Part shown: positions 11,188 to 21,509 of the stretch, piece by piece
How the letters are laid out: the number at the start of each line of letters is the position of its first letter
Numbering within the stretch: the first letter of the stretch is position 1
Assembly (NCBI GenBank): GCA_948567375.1
Contig: OX419760.1
Location: 8,742,001-8,806,000 of the forward strand
Direction: 5' to 3'
DNA from: Lunularia cruciata
Lineage: Eukaryota; Streptophyta; Marchantiopsida; Lunulariales; Lunulariaceae
Length of the DNA: 64,000 nucleotides
Program-made: the position numbers and the translations under genes
Notes under the pieces: model-generated
Database searches by the model: none
What the model was told of the DNA's origin: nothing
The model's input: only the letters and a program-made list of their open reading frames with translations

Positions 11188-12264
11188 CAAGCCCCAACAT
11201 ACTCCAATCAGTGTGAACCTGAAATGGTCATCCCCTGATCGGTCTCCTCAAAATAGGAGCAGATGTCAACCTCTCCTTGAGCTCTACAAAAGCTCTCTCC
11301 TACTCATCTCCCCAACACCACTCTTGTGTAAGCTTGGTCAGCTTCGTCAAGGCCTTGGCAATGGCACTAAATCCTCTAATATAGCGGCAATAGAAGTTCA
11401 CCAACCCAAGGAATGCTTGCACTCTGCTCACATCCGTAGGCCAAGGAATACGTGCAATAGCCTCCACCTTGGTTTGCTGAGCACCAAGTCCTCCGGGGTA
11501 GATAGTGTGACGCAAATACTCAACCTGCTCATGGAAGAACCTAAACTTCCCAGGATGTAATTTGAGTCCATGAGATCTCAACCTCTCAAACACCTCCAAC
11601 AACTATCTCTCATGCTCCTCCACAGTAGTGCTATAAACCAAAATGTCATCAATATAGCACCGAGCAAAATTCAATCCAGCTAGGATCCTATCCATGACCC
11701 TCTGGAACTCAGCAAGAGCGTTCTTTAACCCAAATGGTAAGAATCTCCATCGATATAACACATCCTTGCCGTGAGGATCAATAGCCTAAAATGCTATCTT
11801 GGACTTATCCTCCTCCCTGATCGGCAACTGATGATATCCCGCTCAAAGATCCAAAGTACTGAAGATCTTTGCATGCCCAATCGCATCCAAAATCTCCTCC
11901 GGTGTAGGCATGGCATACCGATCAGCCCTGGTTTGTCGGTTGATAGGACGATAATCTCCACACATCCGCCTATCTGTATAGTTGCCATGCATATCCTTCT
12001 TGGCTGGCATCACTGTTGCTGATGCATACTCTCCATGTGAAATCTCCACCAAACCAGCCTCAAAAAGGTCATTACTTTGGCTCTGAATCAATGTCCTCTC
12101 CATCTCACTATATCGATAAGGACGTCGGAAAACTGGTGTGTCGCTAGTCAGCTCAATCCATATACTAGGTCCCTTTAGAGCACCCAAATCCTTCATACTG
12201 AAGGCAAAACAACTTGTGTGACTCCTCAAGAACCTCCAAACCCTCCGTCTTTCCTCTTCTGTAC
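11188..12264 (-). pseudogene. Element A reverse transcriptase and start of RNase H
   Basis: Read from 12264 down: MPAKKDMHGN and RMCGDYRPINR (RT motif 1-2), KIFSTLDL (motif 3), LPFGLKNA (motif 4), and YIDDILVYS near 11660 (catalytic YxDD). The thumb and connection follow (HTIYPGGLG, FLGLVNFYCRYI), then the first RNase H Asp. Stops interrupt at about 11842, 11785, 11603 and 11300. The N-terminus continues across element B at 33562. Confidence 0.88.
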
Positions 12265-12269
12265 GCTTG

Positions 12270-12683
12270 TGTAACAATATGGAGTTTAGCGACGAAGTTA
12301 GTCGGGCTTACAAAGTAGCACATAAGACAAAGTAGCCTAGAATATTCCGGAAGTATCTAGGAAGCTTCTTGGGAAGCTTCCCGATTAACTTAGCTTGCAC
12401 TTTAAGTAAGTAGCTTCAAGAAGAAAGCTTCTAGAAGCTTCCAACTAGCTTAGCTTGCACGCCAAGTAGGCGGCTTCTAGAAAGAAGCTTCTTGAGAAGC
12501 TTCCTAGTTAACTTGGCTTGCACTCTAAGAAAGCGGCTTGAGTAAGCTTCTCAAGGGCCTTGTATGCTACCTATAAATACCAAAGCCAAAGCTCATGCTA
12601 GGCATTTGGAGTTTTCCTTCATTCAAGTGTCCCAATGTGAGTTTCCATTCTCCTATTTCTCTCCTCGGTTTTGGTCTTTTACA
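12270..12683 (+). repeat. B 5' LTR
   Basis: The LTR starts TGTAACAATA and ends TTTTACA. A TATA box, TATAAATA, is at 12572-12579. A three-unit heat-shock-element-like motif (TTCnnGAAnnTTC) lies at 12429-12441, with further GAAGCTTC palindromes at about 12361-12385 and 12485-12510. Confidence 0.93.
12429..12441. promoter_or_regulatory. Three-unit heat-shock-element-like motif, B 5' LTR
   Basis: Exact TTCnnGAAnnTTC spacing, about 130 bp upstream of the TATA box. The same motif is at 33303-33315 in the 3' LTR, and a four-unit version is in both B2 LTRs. Function is inferred from consensus only. Confidence 0.5.
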
Positions 12684-12684
12684 T

Positions 12685-12696
12685 TGGTATCAGAGC
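12685..12696 (+). other. B primer-binding site
   Basis: The 12 bases TGGTATCAGAGC match the complement of the plant initiator-Met tRNA 3' end. They start one base after the LTR. Confidence 0.95.
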
Positions 12697-12954
12697 AGGA
12701 ATGGGATGGATGGAATTTATGGACCACCAAATCCACTTCCACCGAACCATTGGGATTTTTGCGTCCAAATACTACCCAAGCATCGTTTCACACAGTTCAT
12801 CACCTCGCACTTTGGACAAGATTTTTTGCATATGATCACCATATCTGAGGAACCCTTGGTGCTTCTGGTTGTAACTTATGGAGAACGGTGGACATGCTGT
12901 TTCTATGTGTTAATAAATTAGATAGATTGGGAGTGGTGTGATAGAGGAGCAACC

Positions 12955-13089
12955 ATGGTGGCAATACCTGATGTTATCCTTGCTATGCAACAACAAATCG
13001 AGCACCTTACTCGATTGTTGGATGAACGAGATCTCTAACAACAAGAGCAGGTGGAGAGAGTACCAATTCAAGAAGGAGAAGATCGGATC
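12955..13089 (+). pseudogene. B gag, N-terminal fragment
   Basis: The start codon at 12955 opens MVAIPDV and a Q/E/L-rich helix. A TAA stop lies near 13035, where the B2 copy has a TGA one base later, so an Arg or Gln codon decayed in both. The frame is cut at 13089 by C1 and continues at 28742. 12697-12954 is leader. Confidence 0.8.
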
Positions 13090-13781
13090 TGTGAGCCGGC
13101 CTGTCTCTCACTCAGGATGAACCTCTGATGGCTATTATGGTAGCGCACCATGGACTAAGAAGGCAAGGAACCCAAACTGCATCATACTCCTCCAAGGCTA
13201 ACACTCCAAGACTCAAGACATTGCTCACTAGAGAACTCAATGAGAGAGAGATAGTTGCAAATGAAAGGATGATGAGTACTTCCTCACCCCTTGTTTATAT
13301 ACTTGTGAAATAGTTACGTACCAAAGTTACTAATTACCGTAGTAACTCAAGTTACTAGACTAAAAGTCAAGTAAATTCAAAAAGTAGAAAGGAATATCCA
13401 TTCACATGGGCATATTCCCCTAAGCATGTGGTCTTATCTTGACCCAACCACTAAGTCAAGGATTCCTTCACATGGGCTATCCTTGGACTAAAGAAGAATC
13501 CAAAACAAAAAGGCTTGCGGGCCCAAGAGTTCTCAACTCTTTCCTCAAAGCCAAACACCTAGGAATAATACCAAGTCAACACACTAAAATCCAAAATAGT
13601 GGTGCTCATCTTTTCTACTTCCTCTAAAGTAAGGTCCCCTCTATCTTAGCTATGACTAACTTTAGCTAACCATGACTAATATAGAACCATCCTTTATCTC
13701 TATATAAATAATATCTCTTAAGTACTTGTAATACCAAGCTAAATATCACAATACCACACACATGCACAAATGGGTGTTACA
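13090..13781 (-). repeat. C1 3' LTR
   Basis: 692-bp LTR with TG...CA ends. On the minus strand it reads TGTAACACCC to GGCTCACA. The polypurine tract beside it is damaged (13782-13795), with two changes in the G run relative to C2. Confidence 0.95.
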
Positions 13782-14373
13782 TTTACCCATGGACTAAGTT
13801 TTCACTTTGTACTCAAAGTGAAGGTCTCTCTACCTTCTATGATACATCTTCAACTTATCATGGTTAATCCTATCAAAGTGTCTTCCTCCCAACTCCTTGA
13901 GATCATAGGTGTAATTGCCCCACACCTTCTCCACTATGAAAGGTCCAAAGTACTTAGGCAAAAACTTCTTTTGCACTCTCTTGAATCAAATAGAATCAAA
14001 CAACATTACCCAATCACCTTCCTTGAAAGGCTCCACCTTCTTCTTGCCTTGCATCTTGTCATAGCTCTCCTTTTTTTTCCTTTGGGCTTGCTCCACTCAA
14101 ACCATAGCAACTGCTCTTGCCTCTTCCAACTCCATGAGTTGATCTTTCCTTGACTTCTTTGCATCACCTCCTTGTGCTTTCTTCAATCTCCTATGAATGC
14201 TTTGGAAGGTAGGAAGATCAAAGTGAATAGGTAAGGTAGACTCAATACCATATACCAATTGAAATGGAGAATATCCGGTGGAAGTCTTCATGGTTGTCCT
14301 ATACTCCCATAAAACTGCATGAATCCTCTTGTTCCAATGATGTTTAGCCCCCTCCATTTCTGCATCTTTGGCC
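13782..14373 (-). pseudogene. C1 pol C-terminus (end of integrase and tail)
   Basis: The minus strand continues C1 integrase after the C2 insertion: the last third of the integrase core and the tail ending in KMYHRR-like residues at about 13830. A CGA-to-TGA stop lies at 14097-14099, where C2 has Arg. The stretch 13782-13829 is the 3' untranslated region and damaged polypurine tract. Confidence 0.9.
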
Positions 14374-15065
14374 TGTGAGCCGGCCTGTCTCTCACTCAGG
14401 ATGAACCTCTGATGGCTATTATGGTAGCGCACCATGGACTAAGAAGGCAAGGAACCCCAACTCCATCATACTCCTCCAAGGCTAACACTCCAAGACTCAA
14501 GACATTGCTCACTAGAGAACTCAATGAGAGAGAGATAGTTGCAAATGAAAGGATGATGAGTACCTCCTCACTCCTTGTTTATATACTTGTGAAATAGTTA
14601 CGTACCAAAGTTACTAATTACCGTAGTAACTCAAGTTACTAGACTAAAAGTCAAGTAAAGTCAAAAAGTAGAAAGGAATATCCATTCACATGGGCATATT
14701 CCCCTAAGCATGTGGTCTTATCTTGACCCAACCACTAAAGCAAGGATTCCTTCACATGGGCTATCCTTGGACTAAAGAAGAATCCAAAACAAAAAGGCTT
14801 GCGGGCCCAAGAGTTCTCAACTCTTTCCCCAAAGCCAAACACCTAGGAATAATACCAAGTCAACACACTAAAATCCAAAATAGTGGTGCTCATCTTTTCT
14901 ACTTCCTCTAAAGTAAGGTCCCATCTATCTTAGCTATGACTAACTTTAGCTAACCATGACTAATATAGAACCATCCTTTATCTCTATATAAATAATATCT
15001 CTTAAGTACTTGTAATACCAAGCTAAATATCACAATACCACACACATGCACAAATGGGTGTTACA
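14374..15065 (-). repeat. C2 3' LTR
   Basis: 692 bp, TG...CA ends. A TATA-like TATATAAAC on the minus strand lies near 14575-14585. Confidence 0.96.
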
Positions 15066-15078
15066 TTTACCCCCGGAC
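15066..15078 (-). other. C2 polypurine tract
   Basis: The minus strand reads CCGGGGGTAAA directly before the 3' LTR. This is the expected plus-strand primer position. The same tract precedes the D 3' LTR. Confidence 0.75.
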
Positions 15079-15113
15079 TAAGTTTTCACTTTGTCCTCAA
15101 AGTGAAGGTCTCT

Positions 15114-18100
15114 CTACCTTCTATGGTACATCTTCAACTTATCATGGTTAATCCTATCAAAGTGTCTTCCTCCCAACTCCTTGAGATCATAAGTGTAATT
15201 TCCCCACACCTTCTCTACTATGAAAGGTCCAAAGTACTTAGGCAAAAACTTCTTTTGTACTCTCTTGAATCGAATGGAATCAAACAACATTACCCAATCA
15301 CCTTCTTTGAAAGGCTCCACCTTCTTCTTGCCTTGCCTCTTGTCATAGCTCTCCTTTTGTTTCCTTTGGGCTTGCTCCACTCGAACCATAGCAACTGCTC
15401 TTGCCTCTTCCAACTCCATGAGTTGATCCTTCCTTGACTTCTCTGCATCACTTCCTTGTGCTTTCTTCAATCTCCTATGAATGCTTTGGAAGGTAGGAAG
15501 ATCAAAGTGAATAGGTAAGGTAGACTCAATACCATACACCAATTGGAATGGAGAATATCCAGTGGAAGTCTTCATGGTTGTCCTATACTCCCATAAAACT
15601 GCATGAATCCTCTTGTCCCAATGATGTTTAGCCCCCTCCATTTCTGCATCTTTGGCCAACATCATGCACAAGGTCTGATTGGTTCTCTCTGCCAAGCCAT
15701 TGGAATTTGGCTTATAGGATGTAGTTACTCGATGTGTGATAGAGAAATGTCGTAGCATGGCTGTAGTAATGCTTCCTGTAAACTCTCCTCCTCTATCAGA
15801 AACCAACTCCAAAGGGCATCCAAACCTAGTGATAATGCGTTCATAAAGAAATCTACCCACTTCATCTTCATTCTTGTCCCTCAATGGTCTAGCCTCAACC
15901 CACTTGGTAAGGTAATCAGTAACTACCACAATGTACCGATTGTTCCTTGGGGTTCTATTGAGAGGTCCTACAAAATCAATTCCCCACTTCTCAAAAGGTC
16001 CTAGCAATGGAATTGATCTAAGTGGTGGAGTGGATGTAGACTTTCTAGCAAAAGCTTGACAAACATGACAAGTTTTGCAATAATCAAGACAATCCTTGAA
16101 AATCCCTCTCCAATGGTAACCTGCATCTAGAATCTTGAAAGCAGTCACCTTTCTTGCAAAGTGTCCTCCACATACTAAACCTTCATGAAACTCCTTTATG
16201 AGTAGGATAGACTCTTCCTTACCCACTGCTCTTCGAAGTAGACCATCTGCTCCTTGGTGAAAAAGAATATCATCCACCATTGTGTAAGGTCTAGATCTTG
16301 CTGCAAGGGCCTTCCTCTCCCTAGCATGCATCCCTTCGGGATAGTTACCTCTTGTCACAAAATCCACAATCTCCTTGTACTCCATTGGAACCTCTTGAGT
16401 GACTGAGATTGTCATGAGCTCCTCATCCGGGAAGGAATCATCTACTGGCTCATCTCCATCATGATCATAGGCTCTAGATAACAAATCAGCATTTGCATGT
16501 TTCTTTCCTGGCCTATCCTCAATTGTGTAGTCATACTCAGACAAGAGAATCATCCACCTTGCTAGTCTCCCTTCAACATTAGGCTTGTTGAAGATGTACT
16601 TCAAAGCCTTGTGATCCGTGACAATTGTGGCTTTCCCTCCAATCAAGTAGTGTCTAAACTTCTTGAGACCAAAGATCACTGCCAACCCTTCTCTCTCTGT
16701 GACAGAGTAGTTCTTCTCTGCTGAAACCATCTGCCTACTAGCATAAGCTATTGGATGATCATGCCCATCTTGGTCTAATTGACTAAGAGTGCATCCTATA
16801 GCTACATTAGAAGCATCAGTGTAGAGGATGAAAGGCTTACTCCAATCAGGTTTAGCAAGAATTGGAGCTACAACAAGGGATTGCTTGAGCTCCTCAAAAG
16901 CTTTGAGAGCCTCCTTGTCTTCCAAAATCACCATGTAATCTACACCCTTCTTCATGTAGATGGTCAATGCATAAGCCTTGTTGGAAAATGAGAAGATGAA
17001 CCTCCTATAGTACCCAACCATTCCCAAGAATTGGCGTAACTTTGTCAAGCTTGAAGGGAATGGAAGGTCTGAGATTTTCCTCACCTTCTCAGGATCAACT
17101 GCTATTCCATCCTTGGAGATGATGTGCCCCAAAAGTAGACCTTCTTCACATCCAAAAATGCACTTCTCTGGGTTGAGTGATGCATTTGCCTCATCCAAGC
17201 GTTGCAAGACTTTGATTAGGTGCTCAAAGTGCTCCTCCTTGCTCCCATAGACACAAAAGTCATCAATGAAATCTCTCACAAATTTCCCAATGAAAGGTTC
17301 AAATACCTTGTTCATGAACCGTTGGAATGTGGCTGGAGCATTGCAAAGCCCAAAAGGCATGACCTTGAAAGCGTAAGTTCCCCAAGGTGTGGTGAATGTG
17401 GTGAGTTGTTGATGCTCTGGTGCAATTTTGATTTGGTTATATCCATTATAACCATCTCCAAAACTGTACCTCTCATGACCTGCAACCTCCTCCAAGATCT
17501 CATCAATGAATGGCAATGGGTAGTAGTCCTTCTTGGTAACAGCATTGAGCTTCTTGTAATCCACACATACCCGAAGCTTGCCATTCTTTTTCTTCACAAT
17601 GACAATTGGAGACACCCATTCTGAATTCTCCACCTCAAAGATAAATCCAGCCTCCTTGAGCTTATCAATCTCCTCCTTCACAACCAAAGATATTGGTGGG
17701 CTAATGCGACGTTGCTTTTGGCGGATTGGTCTTGCATGTGACTCCACCTCTATCTTGTGCTCCTCCAAGGTGACTTCCTTCAAATCCTTGTAACTAAAAT
17801 CAAACACATGGATGAACTTGCGGAAAATCTCCTCAAATCTCACCTTCTCCTCCTTGGTAACATTTGGGCCATACTTGAGGGTAGATAACCTTCTCTCTAC
17901 CTCCTCAAGTGTCAATGGTGATTTATCTGGGTCCTTCAAAACCTCTGGCTTAGGTGCAAAATCCATAGCACACAAGGGATACACATCTGAATCAGATTCA
18001 GATTCATCTTCCTCCGTGGAAGTCTCCTCTTCCATGCTTGTGTCCACACCTGAAGCTCCTTCTTCAGAATCTGATTCCCAATAATTAGAAGATGGGGTAT

Positions 18101-19940
18101 CTGAATGTGAAGTGTTGGTGGTGTTAGTCACAGGAACAATGACTCTATGGTTTGATGGCCCAATCCTCAAGTACCCTTTGTGCCATCGATCAGTTGTGCG
18201 TGCTGCTCTCAACCATGGCCTCCCAAGAAGTAAGTCATAGCTTGAATCCTTCAAGACTTGGAAAGTCATGAGATTTTGAACTCCCATAACTGAAACTACC
18301 ACCTTATCCATCACCCCTACTGGTCGAACTTGTTGCTTGTTTGCCATGCTCACCACAAATGTTGAAGGTCTTGAGGGTATCATACCCAACTTCTTCATCA
18401 ACCTTTCTGACATGGCATTCACTGCTGATCCTCCATCAACCAATGCATCCTTGATGTTGTGACCATTCACTCTCACATCAATCTTGGAGGCATATTCACA
18501 AGCTTCCCATGGTGCTGGCTTGGCATCCACCACCCCCATTGATACTGGAACTTTTGCCTTCTTCTTCTTTTTGCTCCTTGTAGAACTCAAACCACCTCTA
18601 AGCTCCTTTCTCAAGGTAGGGTTCAAAGCAATTAATTGGCCCACTGTGATGTTAGCCTTGTGACTACCAACATCCTCCAACACATTGTAGTTCCATTGTT
18701 GCTTTGAGATCAAGAAGTCCTCCATCCCCAACTTCTTCCTTGGAGTCTTTGTTGTTGATGGTGTTGAGGTGCGAGTGCTCCTAGTAGACATAGGAGTATC
18801 CTTGCTTGAAGTAAATCCTTGAGAAGAGTGAACATCCTCTGCAAAACGAGCTCTCTTCTTCTCTTGTGCCAAAAGCTCCAAATTAAGACCCTTGGAGTTT
18901 GAGCACTCTCCCTTCTCATACTTGCTCTCAACCACATCTATGGATGCTATCCCCTTACCTTTGTTGGGATTAGGAGCCACTTGGGTTTCACTACCTCCCT
19001 CTTTCCCTCTATTGGCTCCCTCATAACCCCTTCCTCCATGGTAAGTGGAATTTGGGCAATTCCTTTGGATATGGCCTCTTCCTCCACAACCAAAACAATT
19101 TCTATCATTGAAATTGTTGGCTGGTTGGCCTCCTCTATATGGATAGTTTCCATAACTCCTAGGTCCTCTCCCTACATTCTGATCCACCTCTCTCTTCTCC
19201 CATAGTTGCACCACATTGATCTTGAGATCCGCAAGTTGTTCTGTTATGGTTTGGAGTGGATCTTTTGGTGGAGGTGCAAGAATTGGAGCAACTACTACTT
19301 GTGGTGCAACCCTTGTCACCAAAGTATCAGAAGTTCCACCATACTTGTAGCCTTGAGGAGGATGCACAACCTCCTTCACCACCAAATCACTCTCATCCCC
19401 TTCCAAACTCTCCTCCATACGAATTGCGATCTTGATAGCTTCAACCTTGGAAGAAGGTTTCTCATATCTCACCTTGCTTCTAATTTGTGGTCTCAATCCT
19501 CCCACAAAATTCTTGGTGAGCATGGCCCCTATGCCAATCATTGTAGTCTCCACATCATCCCCACCCTTCCTCAACACTATGCGAAATCTGGACTCCAACT
19601 TTTCCACTCTTTCCACATAGACCCTCACTTTCTCTCCATCTCCTTGCTTGAGAAATATAACCTCACTCATCAATCTCTCATAACTCTCATCAGGAAGAAA
19701 GTTCTCAATGAGTGTTGAAGTCAAAGTCTCCCAAGACTCCTCTTCCCCCTCTCTCCTCTCTCTCTTTTGGTATTCTGACTCATACCTTGTAAGTGCTGCA
19801 TCCTCAAAGAAATCTGGTAATAATGAGGCCCACTCATTCTTCCTCCTCTCATTGTTTCCTATGCAAGCTCTCTTGAAGTCTCTCACAAAGGCCTCCACAT
19901 CTTCTCCATCCTTGCCAAAGAAAACCGGAAGTTTCCCCAT
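15114..19940 (-). CDS. C2 Gag-Pol polyprotein, 1608 residues, uninterrupted
   Basis: A single frame encodes all retrotransposition functions. Gag runs from residue 1 to about 300, with a CCHC knuckle at about 282-295 (CFGCGGRGHIQRNC). The protease has VDGGSAVN near 500. RT has its catalytic FIDDF near 893, and the preceding blocks (DYKKLNAVTKKDYYPLPFID, MPFGLCNAPATFQRF) are intact. RNase H starts near 1038 (LYTDAS). Integrase has its zinc domain near 1290 (CKTCHVCQ) and core residues at GIDFVGP, SDRGGEF and NGLAER (about 1322-1415). There is no chromodomain, and the protein ends in basic residues. A conserved Gag Trp in LTWYE is Arg here (C1 and D keep Trp), so full activity is not certain. 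The ATG at 19940 is chosen because C1 and D share it. Confidence 0.95.
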   Translation of the reverse strand: MGKLPVFFGKDGEDVEAFVRDFKRACIGNNERRKNEWASLLPDFFEDAALTRYESEYQKRERREGEEESWETLTSTLIENFLPDESYERLMSEVIFLKQGDGEKVRVYVERVEKLESRFRIVLRKGGDDVETTMIGIGAMLTKNFVGGLRPQIRSKVRYEKPSSKVEAIKIAIRMEESLEGDESDLVVKEVVHPPQGYKYGGTSDTLVTRVAPQVVVAPILAPPPKDPLQTITEQLADLKINVVQLWEKREVDQNVGRGPRSYGNYPYRGGQPANNFNDRNCFGCGGRGHIQRNCPNSTYHGGRGYEGANRGKEGGSETQVAPNPNKGKGIASIDVVESKYEKGECSNSKGLNLELLAQEKKRARFAEDVHSSQGFTSSKDTPMSTRSTRTSTPSTTKTPRKKLGMEDFLISKQQWNYNVLEDVGSHKANITVGQLIALNPTLRKELRGGLSSTRSKKKKKAKVPVSMGVVDAKPAPWEACEYASKIDVRVNGHNIKDALVDGGSAVNAMSERLMKKLGMIPSRPSTFVVSMANKQQVRPVGVMDKVVVSVMGVQNLMTFQVLKDSSYDLLLGRPWLRAARTTDRWHKGYLRIGPSNHRVIVPVTNTTNTSHSDTPSSNYWESDSEEGASGVDTSMEEETSTEEDESESDSDVYPLCAMDFAPKPEVLKDPDKSPLTLEEVERRLSTLKYGPNVTKEEKVRFEEIFRKFIHVFDFSYKDLKEVTLEEHKIEVESHARPIRQKQRRISPPISLVVKEEIDKLKEAGFIFEVENSEWVSPIVIVKKKNGKLRVCVDYKKLNAVTKKDYYPLPFIDEILEEVAGHERYSFGDGYNGYNQIKIAPEHQQLTTFTTPWGTYAFKVMPFGLCNAPATFQRFMNKVFEPFIGKFVRDFIDDFCVYGSKEEHFEHLIKVLQRLDEANASLNPEKCIFGCEEGLLLGHIISKDGIAVDPEKVRKISDLPFPSSLTKLRQFLGMVGYYRRFIFSFSNKAYALTIYMKKGVDYMVILEDKEALKAFEELKQSLVVAPILAKPDWSKPFILYTDASNVAIGCTLSQLDQDGHDHPIAYASRQMVSAEKNYSVTEREGLAVIFGLKKFRHYLIGGKATIVTDHKALKYIFNKPNVEGRLARWMILLSEYDYTIEDRPGKKHANADLLSRAYDHDGDEPVDDSFPDEELMTISVTQEVPMEYKEIVDFVTRGNYPEGMHARERKALAARSRPYTMVDDILFHQGADGLLRRAVGKEESILLIKEFHEGLVCGGHFARKVTAFKILDAGYHWRGIFKDCLDYCKTCHVCQAFARKSTSTPPLRSIPLLGPFEKWGIDFVGPLNRTPRNNRYIVVVTDYLTKWVEARPLRDKNEDEVGRFLYERIITRFGCPLELVSDRGGEFTGSITTAMLRHFSITHRVTTSYKPNSNGLAERTNQTLCMMLAKDAEMEGAKHHWDKRIHAVLWEYRTTMKTSTGYSPFQLVYGIESTLPIHFDLPTFQSIHRRLKKAQGSDAEKSRKDQLMELEEARAVAMVRVEQAQRKQKESYDKRQGKKKVEPFKEGDWVMLFDSIRFKRVQKKFLPKYFGPFIVEKVWGNYTYDLKELGGRHFDRINHDKLKMYHRR

Positions 19941-20175
19941 CTTAACCCCTCACTATCTTTCTTTTCTCTTAATTTTTTTTTTCTCTTTTCTTTTCTCTCA
20001 CTCTATTACTAATAGAGTATATACATGACTAACACCATCTGAGAATAATCCACTCTAGGGAACACAAAAGGTTCAGGTTGCTCCAAGATTTCTATAGCAA
20101 CATCAAATCCTAGAGTGCATATTAATCTAACTCTCATGGATAATTTATCCATAAGTTGAAAGATTATCTCCATCA

Positions 20176-20649
20176 CTAATCTTGAGAACTAGCTGATGAA
20201 GGTGGTAGTATTTCTGTAGCTGTACTAAGACTCTCTCCAAGATCCTTCACCAAAGTTTCCAAAAGTGCTTTTACTCCACTACACTCATGTCCTTTTGGAA
20301 GTCCTTCAACTCCACAAACCTCACACAACTCCTTGGTCTTAGATCTTCTCCCTCCCAATCTTGGTGAAGAAGGTCCAACATGCAAACCCAAGTCAAGTAA
20401 GCCTCTCCTTTCCCTCAATCTCTTGCTCTCAAAGGTTAATGGACATGAACTTGCCTTATGTCCCTTCTCTCCACATAGAAAGCACTTAGACTCACTCTTT
20501 CCTCCAAGTGGTGTAGGTTTTTGGATCCTCTCAACACTCTCTTCAAATTCTATTGTAAACTCTCTTTTCCTCAAATCCACCCCTACAATCACCTCAAACC
20601 CTTGGGGAACCTTGCATAATCTCAATTTCCACTCTTGATGACCCTCCAT
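20176..20649 (-). CDS. C2 leader ORF with zinc knuckles, 157 residues
   Basis: This extra protein lies between the 5' LTR and gag on the same strand. It starts MEGHQEWKLRL. It has a retroviral-type knuckle, CFLCGEKGHKASSC, at about residues 60-73, then a basic segment and a second Cys/His cluster (CEVC...HxC) near 105-120, and a Ser-rich end. The same frame is intact in C1 at 26721-27194. A nucleic-acid-binding accessory role, for example an RNA chaperone, is plausible but inferred. It could also be a captured host zinc-knuckle exon. D lacks it. The start chosen is the first ATG shared by both copies. Confidence 0.7.
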   Translation of the reverse strand: MEGHQEWKLRLCKVPQGFEVIVGVDLRKREFTIEFEESVERIQKPTPLGGKSESKCFLCGEKGHKASSCPLTFESKRLRERRGLLDLGLHVGPSSPRLGGRRSKTKELCEVCGVEGLPKGHECSGVKALLETLVKDLGESLSTATEILPPSSASSQD

Positions 20650-21297
20650 GTTCCCAAAGATGAATCTAAACACTCAAACATGCTTTTTGTTGATCTCAAA
20701 CTTCTCATGCATGAGATCTCCACTCTGCAGAATTGACCCTTCCTCACAATGTCACTCAAATCTCCCAACGAATATGTTACAGTCCTCTGAAATTTTCCAC
20801 ACTTGATCAGAACTCCAGGGCGTCCCTCCCTGCAAAATTTTAGATCTTTTCATCGAGCCATTTGGCCTAGACACCTTTCTATTCAGCACCCATATTTCAG
20901 ATTTGGTCTGAAAACCACCCCCCTCACTTCAAAAACTCATAACGCACTGCGAAAAAATAATCTCTCTCTAATTTTTGTGGCACCAGGTAGGATACAATGC
21001 ACTAAATTTTCTTGGAAATTTTCAGGACAATTCACTAAAAATTGAAGAAATGGCGGACTCTGTACAATTTTCCAGAGAGCATGCAGTTGCGGGAGCACTT
21101 TACCCTATCAACTTTCAAAAATTCTAGCCCAGTGCGCATAGAAGCTCTCTCAATAATTTGAAGTGTGCTAACTGAAAGATAACCCAAGCTATCATGTGTA
21201 GAAATCTCAAGACCAGATCTCAAACTTGAGATTTTGCCCAAAATCACCTTAATCCCCAAAATCTGCAATCCACCTCACACAATCTCTCCAATTCCTC

Positions 21298-21468
21298 TCA
21301 TGTGTACAAGATGTACAAAATCACCTCAAAGACATCATAATGAACTACAGGGTATACAAATGGATCTTGGTTCTCTAACATAAGTTCAGCCCTCTCCTCT
21401 CCTAATGTTCTCTCCAAGTGAGCTCTCATAGCCTCCTTCTGCCTAATGTAGAATTGGACGCGGAACAT
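21298..21468 (-). CDS. C2 short leader ORF, 56 residues
   Basis: The frame begins with an ATG 21 bases downstream of the PBS and encodes a charged, helix-like peptide (MFRVQFYIRQKEA..., LERTLGEERAELML). C1 (27839-28009) and D (42153-42323) keep the same frame, and in D the rest of the element is broken. It may be an upstream ORF or a first exon, since a GAG|GTGATT donor-like site lies near its end. I do not recognise its function. 19941-20175 and 20650-21297 hold nothing further that I can support. Confidence 0.4.
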   Translation of the reverse strand: MFRVQFYIRQKEAMRAHLERTLGEERAELMLENQDPFVYPVVHYDVFEVILYILYT

Positions 21469-21488
21469 TATCTTGCCTTCTAGAGAGG

Positions 21489-21505
21489 TCCCGGCAACGG
21501 AACCA
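21489..21505 (-). other. C2 primer-binding site, tRNA-Asp-like
   Basis: The minus strand reads TGGTTCCGTTGCCGGGA four bases after the 5' LTR. It matches the tRNA-Asp-type PBS used by many plant gypsy elements (TGGCGCCGTTGCCGGGGA) except at positions 4-5 and near the end. Confidence 0.7.
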
Positions 21506-21509
21506 AAAA

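Noticed and set aside
12595-12921. 108-codon frame crossing the B LTR end, PBS and leader, also open in B2 (7268-7594)
   Set aside because: It crosses the LTR-PBS junction, and the B2 frame is interrupted by the same kind of drift as the rest. Conservation is fully explained by repeat identity.
14412-14911. Recurrent 61- and 62-codon frames in every family-C LTR
   Set aside because: They lie on the antisense strand of the LTR, recur only because the LTR is repeated, and span the promoter region. No domain or start context supports a gene.
17220-17624. 134-codon and 170-codon frames on the plus strand over C2 and C1 pol
   Set aside because: They are antisense shadows of the intact Gag-Pol frame and appear at the same places in every copy.
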